Source of the DNA: an uncultured Prevotellaceae bacterium
GTDB lineage: Bacteria > Bacteroidota > Bacteroidia > Bacteroidales > Bacteroidaceae
Direction: 5' to 3'
Assembly (NCBI GenBank): GCA_900316265.1
Contig: ONCH01000027.1
Location: 1 to 46,193 of the forward strand
Length of the DNA: 46,193 bases
A program made the position numbers and the translations under genes. Shown piece after piece: positions 1 through 8,869 of this stretch (positions within the stretch are counted from its first letter, which is position 1; each line of letters opens with the position of its first letter). The notes under the pieces are model-generated. The model had not been told where the DNA came from. It worked only from the letters and a program-made list of their open reading frames with translations, and searched no databases.

Positions 1-894
1 GACCACATCGTTGTTCCTGACACCAATCATCACGTTACGCTGACCCTGCATAATAGCCTGAATAGCACCGACACCTGTAATAGATGCCAGGATGCGGTCA
101 CGAGCCGACGGTGTACCGCCACGCTGCAGGTGGCCAAGGATAGACACACGCACGTCGAACTCTGGGAATTCCTTCTTCACACGGTCTGAATAGAACATGG
201 CTCCACACTTCGGACTCTCTGAGACAAGGACGATGCATGACTTCTTCGATTTGCGGATGCCACGCTTCATAAATTCTGCCAGCTGGTCTTCGTCGGTTAC
301 CTCCTCAGGGACGATAGCAGCCTCAGCACCACAGGCAATGGCGCAGTTCTGTGCCAGGAAACCAGCATCACGGCCCATCACCTCAATGAAGAAGATGCGC
401 TCGTGGGAGTTGGCTGTGTCGCGGATACGGTCCACACACTCCATGATGGTATTCATCGTAGTGTCGTAGCCAATGGTATTGTCCGTGCCATAAAGGTCGT
501 TGTCGATGGTGCCCGGCAGACCGACAACAGGATAGTCGAACTCCACACCGAAGTTCCAGGCACCCGTCAGCGATCCGTTACCACCAATGACCACCAGTGC
601 GTCTATCTCTTCCTTCTGACACGTCTCGTAGGCCTTCTGGCGGCCCTCAGGCGTCATAAACTCTTTCGAACGGGCTGTCTTCAGAATTGTACCACCGCGA
701 GTAATGATGCCACTGACGTCTTCTGTTGTAAACTCCTTGACCTCACCTTTGATGAGTCCATCGTAGCCACGATAGATACCTTTAATTTTAAATCCATTAC
801 AGATACCAGCGCGTGTCACAGCACGGATAGCTGCGTTCATACCAGGGGCGTCACCGCCAGAAGTCAAAATACCAATTGTTTTTATCTTTCCCAT
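1..894 (-). CDS. pfkA: ATP-dependent 6-phosphofructokinase, 3' end outside window
   Basis: Phosphorylates fructose 6-phosphate to fructose 1,6-bisphosphate, the committed step of glycolysis, in the cytoplasm. The 298 visible residues start at an ATG at 892-894 ([20 protein letters not shown]). The Gly-rich loop GGDAPG lies at residues 13-18. The substrate motif PGTIDND carries the catalytic Asp, and its Gly, like the Gly in GGNGS, is typical of ATP-using rather than pyrophosphate-using enzymes. Family proteins are about 320-330 residues, so only a short C-terminal piece is missing. In GGNGS, Asn replaces the Asp of the E. coli GGDGS motif, which lies near the metal-ATP. A TATCTTTG promoter element at 924-931 fits a leader of roughly 25 bases, so the gene is probably transcribed separately from the upstream DUF3089 gene. 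Family call is firm; Bacteroidales often carry several pfkA paralogues, and which one this is cannot be told. Confidence 0.95.
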   Translation of the reverse strand, partial: MGKIKTIGILTSGGDAPGMNAAIRAVTRAGICNGFKIKGIYRGYDGLIKGEVKEFTTEDVSGIITRGGTILKTARSKEFMTPEGRQKAYETCQKEEIDALVVIGGNGSLTGAWNFGVEFDYPVVGLPGTIDNDLYGTDNTIGYDTTMNTIMECVDRIRDTANSHERIFFIEVMGRDAGFLAQNCAIACGAEAAIVPEEVTDEDQLAEFMKRGIRKSKKSCIVLVSESPKCGAMFYSDRVKKEFPEFDVRVSILGHLQRGGTPSARDRILASITGVGAIQAIMQGQRNVMIGVRNNDVV

Positions 895-923
895 AATCTT
901 TCGTTTAAATTGTTTGCATGTTG

Positions 924-931
924 CAAAGATA
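924..931 (-). promoter_or_regulatory. Predicted -7 promoter element of pfkA
   Basis: Reads TATCTTTG on the minus strand, matching the Bacteroidetes primary sigma -7 consensus TAnnTTTG, 29 bases before the pfkA start. I did not find a clear -33 TTTG at the ideal spacing. Confidence 0.5.
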
Positions 932-964
932 CGAAAAGTCAAAAGAAAAACAAAATTATTATGT

Positions 965-2056
965 TTATTTCTCCATAAATGCCTTGATACGATCAGCGAC
1001 GTTCTGCTTCATGTTGTTGAAGAAGAAACCGTAGTCATGCAAATGGTAACTCTCGGGACCGAACATCTGAGCGCCGTCGGCAGGAATGGCATAGAGCTTG
1101 GCATCGGCGGTAGTGACGACGACGGAGCCGCGGACGGTATCAACGCGAGCATCAGCAATGCCTGGAGTAACGAGCTTACCGTCAACAGTGAGTGAACCGA
1201 GGTTTTCCTTGACGTCGGCATAGGTATCGTCACGCTTCCAATTGATGGGGTTGATGCTGATACCGCCAGGGGCGAGCGTCATGTTCTTTTCCTTCAGGTT
1301 GGTGGGGCCCTCAGTGTTCCACGAGACGATAACGCCAGTATCGGTTGGACCCTCGGCAAACTTCAGACCTGTCTTGGCAAGCCAGTCCTTGGTCACGGCG
1401 AAACCTATCGGATAGGCTGCAATCATGCGACTGAGAGCCTCGGGATGCTTGGTCATGTAGTTCTCAAGCAGGGCAATTAACACAGAGGCGCCCTGAGAGT
1501 GTCCAGCGAGAATGAAGGGGCGACCCTGATTAAGGTTGTTAAGGTAGTAGTCGAGCGCGTCGGTAGCGTCGAACTTAGAGACGTAGTCGATGATGGCGCG
1601 ATAGTCCGAACCTGGCTTCGGCATGGATATCTGGCGGTAGATAGGCATGAAGACGTTGCAGCTCTCGTCGAACACGGCGGTCTGGATTTGTCTGACCATC
1701 TGTGCACCAGCAATCATCATTGTGTCGGTCATGTCGCAGACCTCGGTCTCAGGGCGGAAGCCTGTGACGGTCGGATAGATATAGAACACGTCAACAGCCT
1801 TCATACTGTCAGTGGCAGTAGCGTCAAGTGTGCCGTCCTTGACGAGCGCTGCAGGCACGTCGAGCCAGTTTGCTGCTTGACTGTAGTCAATCAAGGAGTC
1901 GTACTTCTCGATTCCGACGATGTACTGCGCGGCCTCGGGAATTTCACCAATTCTCGAAGTTTCAGCAACGGGTTTGTTACTACTCTTGCACGAGGCAAAT
2001 GTCATTGCTGTCAGCATCACCGATGCCAAGAGCATCATAGAATTCACTTTTTTCAT
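965..2056 (-). CDS. DUF3089 family lipoprotein, alpha/beta-hydrolase fold
   Basis: A 363-residue exported protein. The N-terminus is a lipoprotein signal with lipobox FASC and lipidated Cys at residue 23. The motif DVFYIYPTV near residues 89-97 and the nucleophile elbow GHSQG at 185-189 (Ser187) are what I associate with DUF3089, a family related to lipases and esterases. A His near the C-terminus ([11 protein letters not shown]) could complete a catalytic triad. The substrate is unknown. The gene starts 47 bases after the end of the TolC-like gene on the same strand, so it may be the last gene of the efflux operon, although the link could be mere proximity. The fold call is good; enzymatic activity is inferred from the Ser motif. 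Confidence 0.8.
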   Translation of the reverse strand: MKKVNSMMLLASVMLTAMTFASCKSSNKPVAETSRIGEIPEAAQYIVGIEKYDSLIDYSQAANWLDVPAALVKDGTLDATATDSMKAVDVFYIYPTVTGFRPETEVCDMTDTMMIAGAQMVRQIQTAVFDESCNVFMPIYRQISMPKPGSDYRAIIDYVSKFDATDALDYYLNNLNQGRPFILAGHSQGASVLIALLENYMTKHPEALSRMIAAYPIGFAVTKDWLAKTGLKFAEGPTDTGVIVSWNTEGPTNLKEKNMTLAPGGISINPINWKRDDTYADVKENLGSLTVDGKLVTPGIADARVDTVRGSVVVTTADAKLYAIPADGAQMFGPESYHLHDYGFFFNNMKQNVADRIKAFMEK

Positions 2057-2103
2057 CGTTTTTAGTCTTTAATTGTTCATTTATAATTATTCAACTTCAT
2101 TCT

Positions 2104-3420
2104 TCATTGTCCTGTAGCTTGGCGGTACTCCAACTGTTTTGTTTGGAAATCAGCATAGGCATCAGTATAGCGGTCGCGAGCCTGCTGATATTGCTCCTGT
2201 GCTAACAATAGATCGCTCATCTTGGTCTGTCCCACACGGTAATAATCCTTATTCAATCGCAGGTTCTCCTCAGCTTGCTCAATGGCGTTATGAGCAATAA
2301 GTAGTTTCTTGTGACTCGTCTCAACAGCAGCCCAAGCGTTGTTCATGCGGATAATGAGTTTCTGGCTATTGTCTTTCAACTGCTCCTTGGCATCCTCGAG
2401 TGCGAGACTCTTCTTCTTGATATTGTGTGAGCCGCCCCACCAACCACTGATAGGTACGTGGACGGTGGCGAAAATCATAGCATTAGTATTTTTACCAAAC
2501 CAGTCGTTGTAGCTATAGCTGGCACCGACACCCACGGACGGTAGATTACTACCGACAGCCATGGAGTGTTGCAAATGCTGGCTCTCAACATTTTTCTCCA
2601 GTAAGCGGTATTGTGGCGTAGCTGCCAGTGCAGACTGATGGTTCTGTCGCAAGGCAATGGGCATGTCAGGAACGGTCCCGAAAGCAAAACTTGCGGGCAT
2701 TGTTACGTCGATGGCTTCATCAGCCTTGCCAACATGCTGTGCCAAGAGCTGGCGGACGGTAATTAGGCCACTTTCAACCTCTGCTGTCGTACTCTCCACT
2801 TCGCCCTTACGGAGCTGCACCTGAAGCAGGTCGTTACGGTTGACGACTCCTACGCGAACCATATTAGTAACATCTTTCTCTAACTGTTCCAACATATCAT
2901 GGACTGTGGCAAGTGTCTGCAGTTTCTCTTTCAATGAGACCACCTGCCAGAAATATTGCTCGATAGTGAGTTCCACTTGGTCGGCCGACACTTCCATTTG
3001 CAATTCACTGGCCTCGACGCCGACCTTCGCCAGCTTATTACCATTGATAATCTGACCACCCATAAAAATGGGCTGTACAGCCGAAACGGAGCCATAGATA
3101 CCTTTCTTCATCAGACTGATATTGGCAGGTATCAGACCCTGTGGTACGATGGCGGCAAGAGCGCCAGGTAGTTCGATGTCATAGTCAACTAACGGTTTGT
3201 TGTTCTGGAAACCAAATCCTGTAGCTGATATCTGGGGAAAGAACTTGGTGAGCGCCTCACCCTTCACCTGCTTTGACTGCTGGATGGCATTGCGAGCAGA
3301 ACGAAGACTATAGTTGTTCTCGACGGCGAGTTGTTTTAGCTGGTCCAAACTATACGTTCCTTGGGCGATGGCAAAGCCGCAACATACGGAACAACAAATA
3401 ATGATGATTATCTTTTTCAT
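2104..3420 (-). CDS. TolC-family outer-membrane efflux channel
   Basis: The 438-residue outer-membrane factor of the tripartite efflux system encoded with it. A signal peptide ends at about AIA-Q (residues 17-20). The mature protein shows the two long alpha-helical repeats of the TolC/OEP family, with heptad-like stretches such as LRLNKDYYRVGQTKMSDLLLAQEQYQQARDRY (residues about 385-420; cited here in part) and a matching first-half segment around VGVVNRNDLLQVQLRKGEVE. The ATG overlaps the stop of the RND pump gene in an ATGA junction (3417-3420), which indicates translational coupling and supports this start. Length is normal for the family. Substrates cannot be predicted from sequence. Confidence 0.9.
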   Translation of the reverse strand: MKKIIIIICCSVCCGFAIAQGTYSLDQLKQLAVENNYSLRSARNAIQQSKQVKGEALTKFFPQISATGFGFQNNKPLVDYDIELPGALAAIVPQGLIPANISLMKKGIYGSVSAVQPIFMGGQIINGNKLAKVGVEASELQMEVSADQVELTIEQYFWQVVSLKEKLQTLATVHDMLEQLEKDVTNMVRVGVVNRNDLLQVQLRKGEVESTTAEVESGLITVRQLLAQHVGKADEAIDVTMPASFAFGTVPDMPIALRQNHQSALAATPQYRLLEKNVESQHLQHSMAVGSNLPSVGVGASYSYNDWFGKNTNAMIFATVHVPISGWWGGSHNIKKKSLALEDAKEQLKDNSQKLIIRMNNAWAAVETSHKKLLIAHNAIEQAEENLRLNKDYYRVGQTKMSDLLLAQEQYQQARDRYTDAYADFQTKQLEYRQATGQ

Positions 3421-6400
3421 GCTTCTGTATCTTCTTTAACTTCCTTTACTTCTTTAATTTCTCCATGCCCCATGACCTTCCAGTAAGCTATTGGCATAAT
3501 GGTCAGGATAAACAGCATGGTAATGAGCGTGCCATAGCAGATGACCGAACCCATCGGCATCCATAGACCTGTGCCACCGAGAATCATCGGTACCACACCC
3601 ATGGAGGCGGCTGCTGATGTCAGGAAGATTGGGCGCATACGACGCTCGGCAGCCACGTGGATGGCATCCTTGAGAGAAAGGTTCTCCAGCTCCTTCACCT
3701 CAGCTGCATAGTCGAAGAGGATGACACCGTTGCGCACGAGAATACCCATAAGCGACACAAAACCAAGTACACAGGTCAATGAGAAGTCTATACCCTGAAT
3801 GAGTACACCCATGGCCGTACCGAAAACACAGAGCGACAGGCACACCATGATTAGCACAGCCTCGCTAATGTTCTTGAAATGCCATAGCAGTACGAAGAAG
3901 ATGATGAACACGGAAATAACGAGGGCTCCAGCCAACTGCGGACCCGTCTCACCGTCAGCCTCATGCTGTCCGCCATACTCCAACTTCATGCCTTCCGGCA
4001 ATTGCATGCTGGCAAGACGCTCCATAATCTGTTTCGTTACGACACCAACATTCAGGTCACGGTCTACTTCGCCAAGAACAGTAACAGTGCGCAGACCATT
4101 ACGATGACAGATTTGTCCGTACTGCCAGGTAGGTATAATCTCTGCAAACTGGCGCAGGGGAACACTGGGGATAGCCTCACCAACAGATCTCAGGCTCAAC
4201 AGCTCTTCCGCGCTAGTGGGTATTGCTGCCGATATGCCAATGGGTATCAATTCGTTCATCACATCCTCCTTCGTAGCCTGGTCAGCATTGTCGGTCTTCA
4301 TCTTCACCTGCACGTCATAGTCACCTTCCCATGCTGTGCTCACACTAACGCCCTCACCATAGCGGAAAGCCATCTGCATTTCTACAGTCTGGTTGGTGAT
4401 ACCTAGTCGGCTGGCTTTCTCATCATCAATCTTGATGCGTGTGGTTGACAGCGGCTCCAGCATATTAGTGCGAACGAGCATCAACTCAGGCATCTTGCGC
4501 AGAATACCACAGATGCTGTCTGAATACTGTGCCAGTTCTTCGAGGTTATTGCCTTGCAGACGTACCTCTATGGGTGTTGCACATGAGTTATAACTCAGTT
4601 GTTTGATTTTAACGTATGCCTCAGGGAAGTAGGTAGTGTATTGGTTCGTACACTCCTCAACCAATTTCACGGTAGCATCATTGCCCGTAGTGTTAACAAT
4701 GAACTGTGCATAGCTCTCATCGGCAATCTGCGGAGCGTAGGAAGTATGGAAACGTGGCGATGCACAGCCTTTGAAGGAGGCTACTGACAGCACACCCTCT
4801 TTCTTCGCAATCATGTGCTCCAGCGAGTCGGCCACAGCAACAGTGCGCTCCAAACCCGTGCCTGTGGGTAGATATATTTCTACGGCAAACTGATTACGCT
4901 CAGCGGCTGGCATCATCTTCTGCGGTAGCGTAGTGAACAGCCAAGAACCGATAATCACGCTGGCTACACCTGCACCTATTGTCGCCCAAGGATGGTCGAA
5001 GCAGACGTTCAACAACTTCTTATAGTACTTGTCCATGATATCAAGCAGGTTGAAGGGCTTCTTACCATTCTTCGGTTTCGCGGCTTCAATAGGCTTCTTG
5101 ATAAAGAAGTATTGCAGGATAGGCAGCAGCGTCTGGGCAATAATCATAGAGATGAACAGCACGATGCTGATGGCCCATGGGAACGAGAGCAGAAAGTCGT
5201 GGAACTGTCCCTTCATCACGATGAGGAATGGGAAGAACGTCACCGAGATACACAGTGTGGCGGTAAAGATGGACTTCAGGAAGTGGACGGTAGCATCAAT
5301 GGAGGCCTGCCAGCGTGGCTTGCCCTCTGCCATCATTTCCATGTAAGAGTCGATAATTACAATCGAGTCGTCCACTATCATTCCCAATGTCACTATCAAT
5401 GCCGCCAGCGTCACGGTGTTCAGCTCGATGCCGAACATGTAGAACGTCCCCAGCGATATGAAGATGGTGATAGGCATTGTACCTGCAGCCACCATCGCCA
5501 CACGCATCGGCATAATAAGAATTACTACCAGAATAACCGTTGTAATGGCTATCAACAGCTCATGCAGGAAATTGTCGATACTATCATCCACTACCTGTTT
5601 CTGGTCGGTGATGATGCTCAGCTGCACATCATTTGGAATATGCTGCTTAATATTTGCCAGTTTCTCATTGATGGCAGAACCCATCTTCGATACGTCCTGT
5701 CCCTTCTTGATTTCCACTGAGAGCAACAGACACTTCGTGCCGTTGTTAGTGATGTACGACTTCGGCTTAGCATATTCGCGCTTTACCGTAGCCACATCTT
5801 TCAGTCGAACATTGTTGCCCTTGCCATCTGTATATATTAAGGTGTTCTCAACATCGTAAATCTTATTGAGGGCATGATCCACATAGATAGGCGACTTGTA
5901 ACCGGCATTCTTCACACGGCCTGCCGTTGTTACAAAGCCCTTCGCCTTCAACTGTTGACCGATGGTCAGATAGCTAATACCGTAGTGCGACAGCTTGTCC
6001 GAGTTCAGATAGATGCTGATCTGGTCTTTCTGCAGACCGAAGACGTTCATCTTTCCCACACTGGGTATCATGCGCAATGAGTCAATCAGCGAGTTCATGT
6101 AGTCATTCAGCTCACGGTAGGTCTTGTCGTCCGACTCCATGGCCAACAACAATGCAGACGTGTCACCGAAGTCGTCGTTCACTATGATAGCCAGCACACC
6201 TTCAGGCAACTGGTCCTTGAAACCTTGTACACCGTGCTTAAACTTCGACCAGAAACCGTCTTTGTCCGTTAGATCGTCGTTCAGCTCCACCTGGATAATA
6301 CTGAGGCCTTCCTTCGAGTAAGAGATGGTCTTCTCTTTCTTGACCTCCCTATAGGTAAAGATGTATTTCTCCAGTGGTTTCGTCACTTGTTCCTCCATTT

Positions 6401-6593
6401 CCTGTGCTGTTACACCTGGATAAGCAGCCACAACAATACCTTGACGAATCGTGAAATCGGGGAACTCGTTCTTGTTGATATTCGCCAAACCATAGATGCC
6501 TAGAGCCACCAAGCAGCTCACAAGCAATATGATAATCTGCCGGTAGTGCATCGACCACTCCTGCAGCGTCATTTTCTCCTTTTTCTCTTCCAT
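3417..6593 (-). CDS. RND-family efflux transporter permease (AcrB/HAE1-like)
   Basis: A 1058-residue proton-driven inner-membrane pump, the energised part of the efflux complex. The first membrane helix is at about residues 18-37. The porter-domain opening (EFPDFTIRQ, YPGVTAQEMEEQV) is typical of the family. In the fourth membrane helix the two proton-relay acidic residues are present as DD at 408-409, equivalent to AcrB D407/D408. A second half with the same topology follows from about residue 540. Length fits AcrB-like pumps. It starts 9 bases after the membrane fusion gene ends and overlaps the TolC-like gene. The C-terminus carries a short charged repeat (EIKEVKEVKED). This could export drugs, bile salts or metabolites; nothing here decides which. 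Confidence 0.92.
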   Translation of the reverse strand: MEEKKEKMTLQEWSMHYRQIIILLVSCLVALGIYGLANINKNEFPDFTIRQGIVVAAYPGVTAQEMEEQVTKPLEKYIFTYREVKKEKTISYSKEGLSIIQVELNDDLTDKDGFWSKFKHGVQGFKDQLPEGVLAIIVNDDFGDTSALLLAMESDDKTYRELNDYMNSLIDSLRMIPSVGKMNVFGLQKDQISIYLNSDKLSHYGISYLTIGQQLKAKGFVTTAGRVKNAGYKSPIYVDHALNKIYDVENTLIYTDGKGNNVRLKDVATVKREYAKPKSYITNNGTKCLLLSVEIKKGQDVSKMGSAINEKLANIKQHIPNDVQLSIITDQKQVVDDSIDNFLHELLIAITTVILVVILIMPMRVAMVAAGTMPITIFISLGTFYMFGIELNTVTLAALIVTLGMIVDDSIVIIDSYMEMMAEGKPRWQASIDATVHFLKSIFTATLCISVTFFPFLIVMKGQFHDFLLSFPWAISIVLFISMIIAQTLLPILQYFFIKKPIEAAKPKNGKKPFNLLDIMDKYYKKLLNVCFDHPWATIGAGVASVIIGSWLFTTLPQKMMPAAERNQFAVEIYLPTGTGLERTVAVADSLEHMIAKKEGVLSVASFKGCASPRFHTSYAPQIADESYAQFIVNTTGNDATVKLVEECTNQYTTYFPEAYVKIKQLSYNSCATPIEVRLQGNNLEELAQYSDSICGILRKMPELMLVRTNMLEPLSTTRIKIDDEKASRLGITNQTVEMQMAFRYGEGVSVSTAWEGDYDVQVKMKTDNADQATKEDVMNELIPIGISAAIPTSAEELLSLRSVGEAIPSVPLRQFAEIIPTWQYGQICHRNGLRTVTVLGEVDRDLNVGVVTKQIMERLASMQLPEGMKLEYGGQHEADGETGPQLAGALVISVFIIFFVLLWHFKNISEAVLIMVCLSLCVFGTAMGVLIQGIDFSLTCVLGFVSLMGILVRNGVILFDYAAEVKELENLSLKDAIHVAAERRMRPIFLTSAAASMGVVPMILGGTGLWMPMGSVICYGTLITMLFILTIMPIAYWKVMGHGEIKEVKEVKEDTEA

Positions 6594-6602
6594 AACAGCA
6601 GA

Positions 6603-7628
6603 CTATTTCACGATTTCTACTTTCATGCCGTTGCTTACCTTCTGCTGTCCTGCTACGATGAGCTGGTCACCGGAGGAGAGTCCGCCACTGACCTGCGCAC
6701 CCTGTGCCGTTTCACTGCTGATAAATATTTCGCGCTTCACGGCTTTGTCGCCATTGACCACCCAGACAAAGGTCTTGTTGTCGCCATCGAGCTGCACCAG
6801 ATTAGCTGGGATGAACACGCCCGTAGCATCCTGCATATAGTTAGTAAATGCCTGACAAATCATGCCTGGCAGCAGCTGACCGTCGTGGTTTACAATGGTA
6901 GCCTTCACTTCATAAGTACGTGAACGAGGGTCGGCACTTACACCACGCTCCGTCACCTTGCCAGAGAATTCACGATGACCCAGTGCAGGAACAATTATCT
7001 TCATTGACGAACCCTTCTGGATGCGCTGTACGTCATCTTCTGGCACCGATATCTTAACCTTTACGCTTCCAATGCTTACCAGTTTCACTACCGGCATTCC
7101 TGGAGCTGCATTTTGTCCTACTTCAGCACTTTTGTCAGCAATGAAACCACTGAACGGGGCATAGAGCTTTGTATCCGCCAGCGACTTCTTGGCCATCGCC
7201 TCCGATGCCATTGCCGACTTCAACTGGTTTTCTACCTGTATCCACTGCATCTCAGGCAACGAGCCTGCGTCGTGTAGTTCTTTCATGCGGTTGTAAGTGT
7301 CCTGAGCCTGTTCCAAAGCTGTCTTAGAAATGGTATAGGCATTCTGCATCGTCGTCGGGTCCAACTCGGCAATCAGCTGTCCGGCACTGACGGTCTGTCC
7401 TTCACTGACATAGATACGCTTGATAGTACCCGTACTGGCAAACGACAGCGACGCACCGCTCTGCTCCTCGATAGTTCCAGAGAATCCCTGCTCACCATTT
7501 ACTGCCTCAGCATGAATCTGCTGAACCTTTACCCTTACCGTCTGCTCTGCAGCGGTTTGTTTCTTCTCTCCACAACTGCACAATGCAACTAGCACCACGG
7601 CAGCCATCACGAAATGTCCTTTTTTCAT
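6603..7628 (-). CDS. RND efflux periplasmic adaptor (membrane fusion protein), lipoprotein
   Basis: The 341-residue adaptor linking the RND pump to the outer-membrane channel. The N-terminus is a lipoprotein signal with lipobox LCSC and probable lipidated Cys19. The order of parts is usual: a first half of the lipoyl/barrel-sandwich domain (about 60-95, GTIKRIYVSEGQTVSAGQLIAELD), an alpha-helical hairpin (about 95-145), the second lipoyl half (LYAPFSGFIADKSAEVGQ), then beta-barrel and membrane-proximal domains. The start was chosen for the signal peptide. The gene lies 50 bases downstream of the AraC regulator and 9 bases upstream of the pump, in one transcriptional direction. Confidence 0.92.
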   Translation of the reverse strand: MKKGHFVMAAVVLVALCSCGEKKQTAAEQTVRVKVQQIHAEAVNGEQGFSGTIEEQSGASLSFASTGTIKRIYVSEGQTVSAGQLIAELDPTTMQNAYTISKTALEQAQDTYNRMKELHDAGSLPEMQWIQVENQLKSAMASEAMAKKSLADTKLYAPFSGFIADKSAEVGQNAAPGMPVVKLVSIGSVKVKISVPEDDVQRIQKGSSMKIIVPALGHREFSGKVTERGVSADPRSRTYEVKATIVNHDGQLLPGMICQAFTNYMQDATGVFIPANLVQLDGDNKTFVWVVNGDKAVKREIFISSETAQGAQVSGGLSSGDQLIVAGQQKVSNGMKVEIVK

Positions 7629-7678
7629 CTTTGTGTTTATTGTTTTTAGTTTCTTATTTATCGTTTCGGATAATTTCT

Positions 7679-8575
7679 CTATTTCTGATATTTCTTTCTG
7701 TATTCCAACGGTGTCATACCCGTGTGCTCCTTCACGTACTTGCCGAAGAATGAGGCATTGGGAAATTTCAGGTCATTGGCAATCTCCTGCATCGTCATGT
7801 CTGTGTAGCGTAGGCGACGCTCGATGGCTCCCATTGTGAAATGTTCTATCATCATGCTCGGACGACGATTGAGGGTCTCCTTCAAGACGGTCGACAGATA
7901 GGTGGGAGTAACATTCAACTGCTTGGCGAAATCGTCCACCTTACGGATACGTCCGTCGCTCTTCTCAACCAAATGAATGAACCTGTCAGCCAGCAGCCTT
8001 CTATGAAAACCTGGAGATTTTTCATTTAACGCTTCCGCATCGATAAAGAGCTCCTTCTCGCGACGAATCATACAGAGTATCTCCATCATCATCGTGCTGA
8101 CAAGCGACCTCACAATATCAGGATACAACGATGGTGATGTGTCTCGCATCCGACGACACAACAACCGAAAATAGCTATCAAGTAGTGTTATATCGTTATC
8201 CTTGAGAGATATCTTCGAGTGTTGCTTAAGAAAAGTCAAATCTGACAGACTTACCTCACTATACATATCGATGTTCCAAAGTTCGCTTCGGGAAAACCAT
8301 ATCTGCCGACAGTTAAAATCCGGTGAGGACATAAAATTACAAACAACACTATGCGCCATGTAGAGGAAAAGATCATTTTTGTGTAGCTGAATCTGCTGTC
8401 CGTCGTAGTCGAACTGGGCCGCACCTTCAGTACACATCACAATGAGTCCGTGATTGTTGAGACGCAACTTGCCTAAAGGCAATTTGCCAAAATTCTCCAT
8501 CACCACCAAATCGTCACTATCGCCTATACGCAGAGTGTCGTTGCCATCCCGTGGCATGAGGTCTTTTATTTCCAT
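7679..8575 (-). CDS. AraC-family transcriptional regulator, likely of the efflux operon
   Basis: A 298-residue DNA-binding regulator. The N-terminal half is a cupin-like sensor segment (residues about 30-120, with AAQFDYDGQQIQLHKNDL). The C-terminal 100 residues carry the two helix-turn-helix units of AraC/XylS proteins, ending in the characteristic NASFFGKYVKEHTGMTPLEYRKKY region. It is the first gene of a run that continues into the adaptor, pump and channel genes, so it probably regulates its own operon. The ligand is unknown. It resembles in layout the second AraC protein of this window (13634-14512): both end in a near-identical helix-turn-helix segment (FPN.SF.GKY.KEH.G..P.EYRK), suggesting one subfamily. 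Confidence 0.88.
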   Translation of the reverse strand: MEIKDLMPRDGNDTLRIGDSDDLVVMENFGKLPLGKLRLNNHGLIVMCTEGAAQFDYDGQQIQLHKNDLFLYMAHSVVCNFMSSPDFNCRQIWFSRSELWNIDMYSEVSLSDLTFLKQHSKISLKDNDITLLDSYFRLLCRRMRDTSPSLYPDIVRSLVSTMMMEILCMIRREKELFIDAEALNEKSPGFHRRLLADRFIHLVEKSDGRIRKVDDFAKQLNVTPTYLSTVLKETLNRRPSMMIEHFTMGAIERRLRYTDMTMQEIANDLKFPNASFFGKYVKEHTGMTPLEYRKKYQK

Positions 8576-8869
8576 GATGTTCTATATTTACTTTCTCGGG
8601 TGCAAATTTCGTAAGAAACATCCAATTTCTAATGTTCAATATTTATTAAATTGTGTTCCGTTCCTTTTTTCTGTCCAAAAAGTAAGTAAAATGCCCTTCT
8701 TTCGCCATTTTTTCCACTAAAGACAGCGAATATAGCTTATACACGTGAAAATCAGCTGTACCTGCATAGTAAATACAGCTAATACGCGCGCATATTAGCT
8801 ATATAATGATGCGTATTAGCTGTATTCAGCAGACCATCTTATATATATCGCCAATGGGCTGTCCCCCCC
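8576..8869. other. Intergenic region between AraC gene and patatin gene
   Basis: A 294-base gene-free stretch. It holds the AraC promoter region on one side and repeat array A (8731-8830) on the other. No open reading frame of substance is present. A run of C (8863-8868) lies just beyond the patatin stop codon. Confidence 0.6.
8731..8830. repeat. Repeat array A: AGC cores spaced about 21 bases, with inverted CTAATA/TATTAG arms
   Basis: AGC(T) cores have their A at 8734, 8754, 8777, 8797 and 8818, a mean spacing of 21.0 bases. AATACAGCTAATACGC (8772-8787) is a perfect inverted copy of GCGTATTAGCTGTATT (8811-8826). Inside, AGCTAATA (8777-8784) and TATTAGCT (8793-8800) form a perfect 8-base inverted pair around a CG-rich loop. 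The same motif family occurs at 20321-20425 and 37381-37525. It lies 39 bases beyond the 3' end of the patatin gene. Confidence 0.8.

Noticed and set aside
4992-5720. Long plus-strand frame opposite the RND pump gene
   Set aside because: It is His/Arg-rich antisense shadow of a well-supported coding region, as are similar frames at 1499-2065, 9029-9610, 16899-17483 and 28136-28822.
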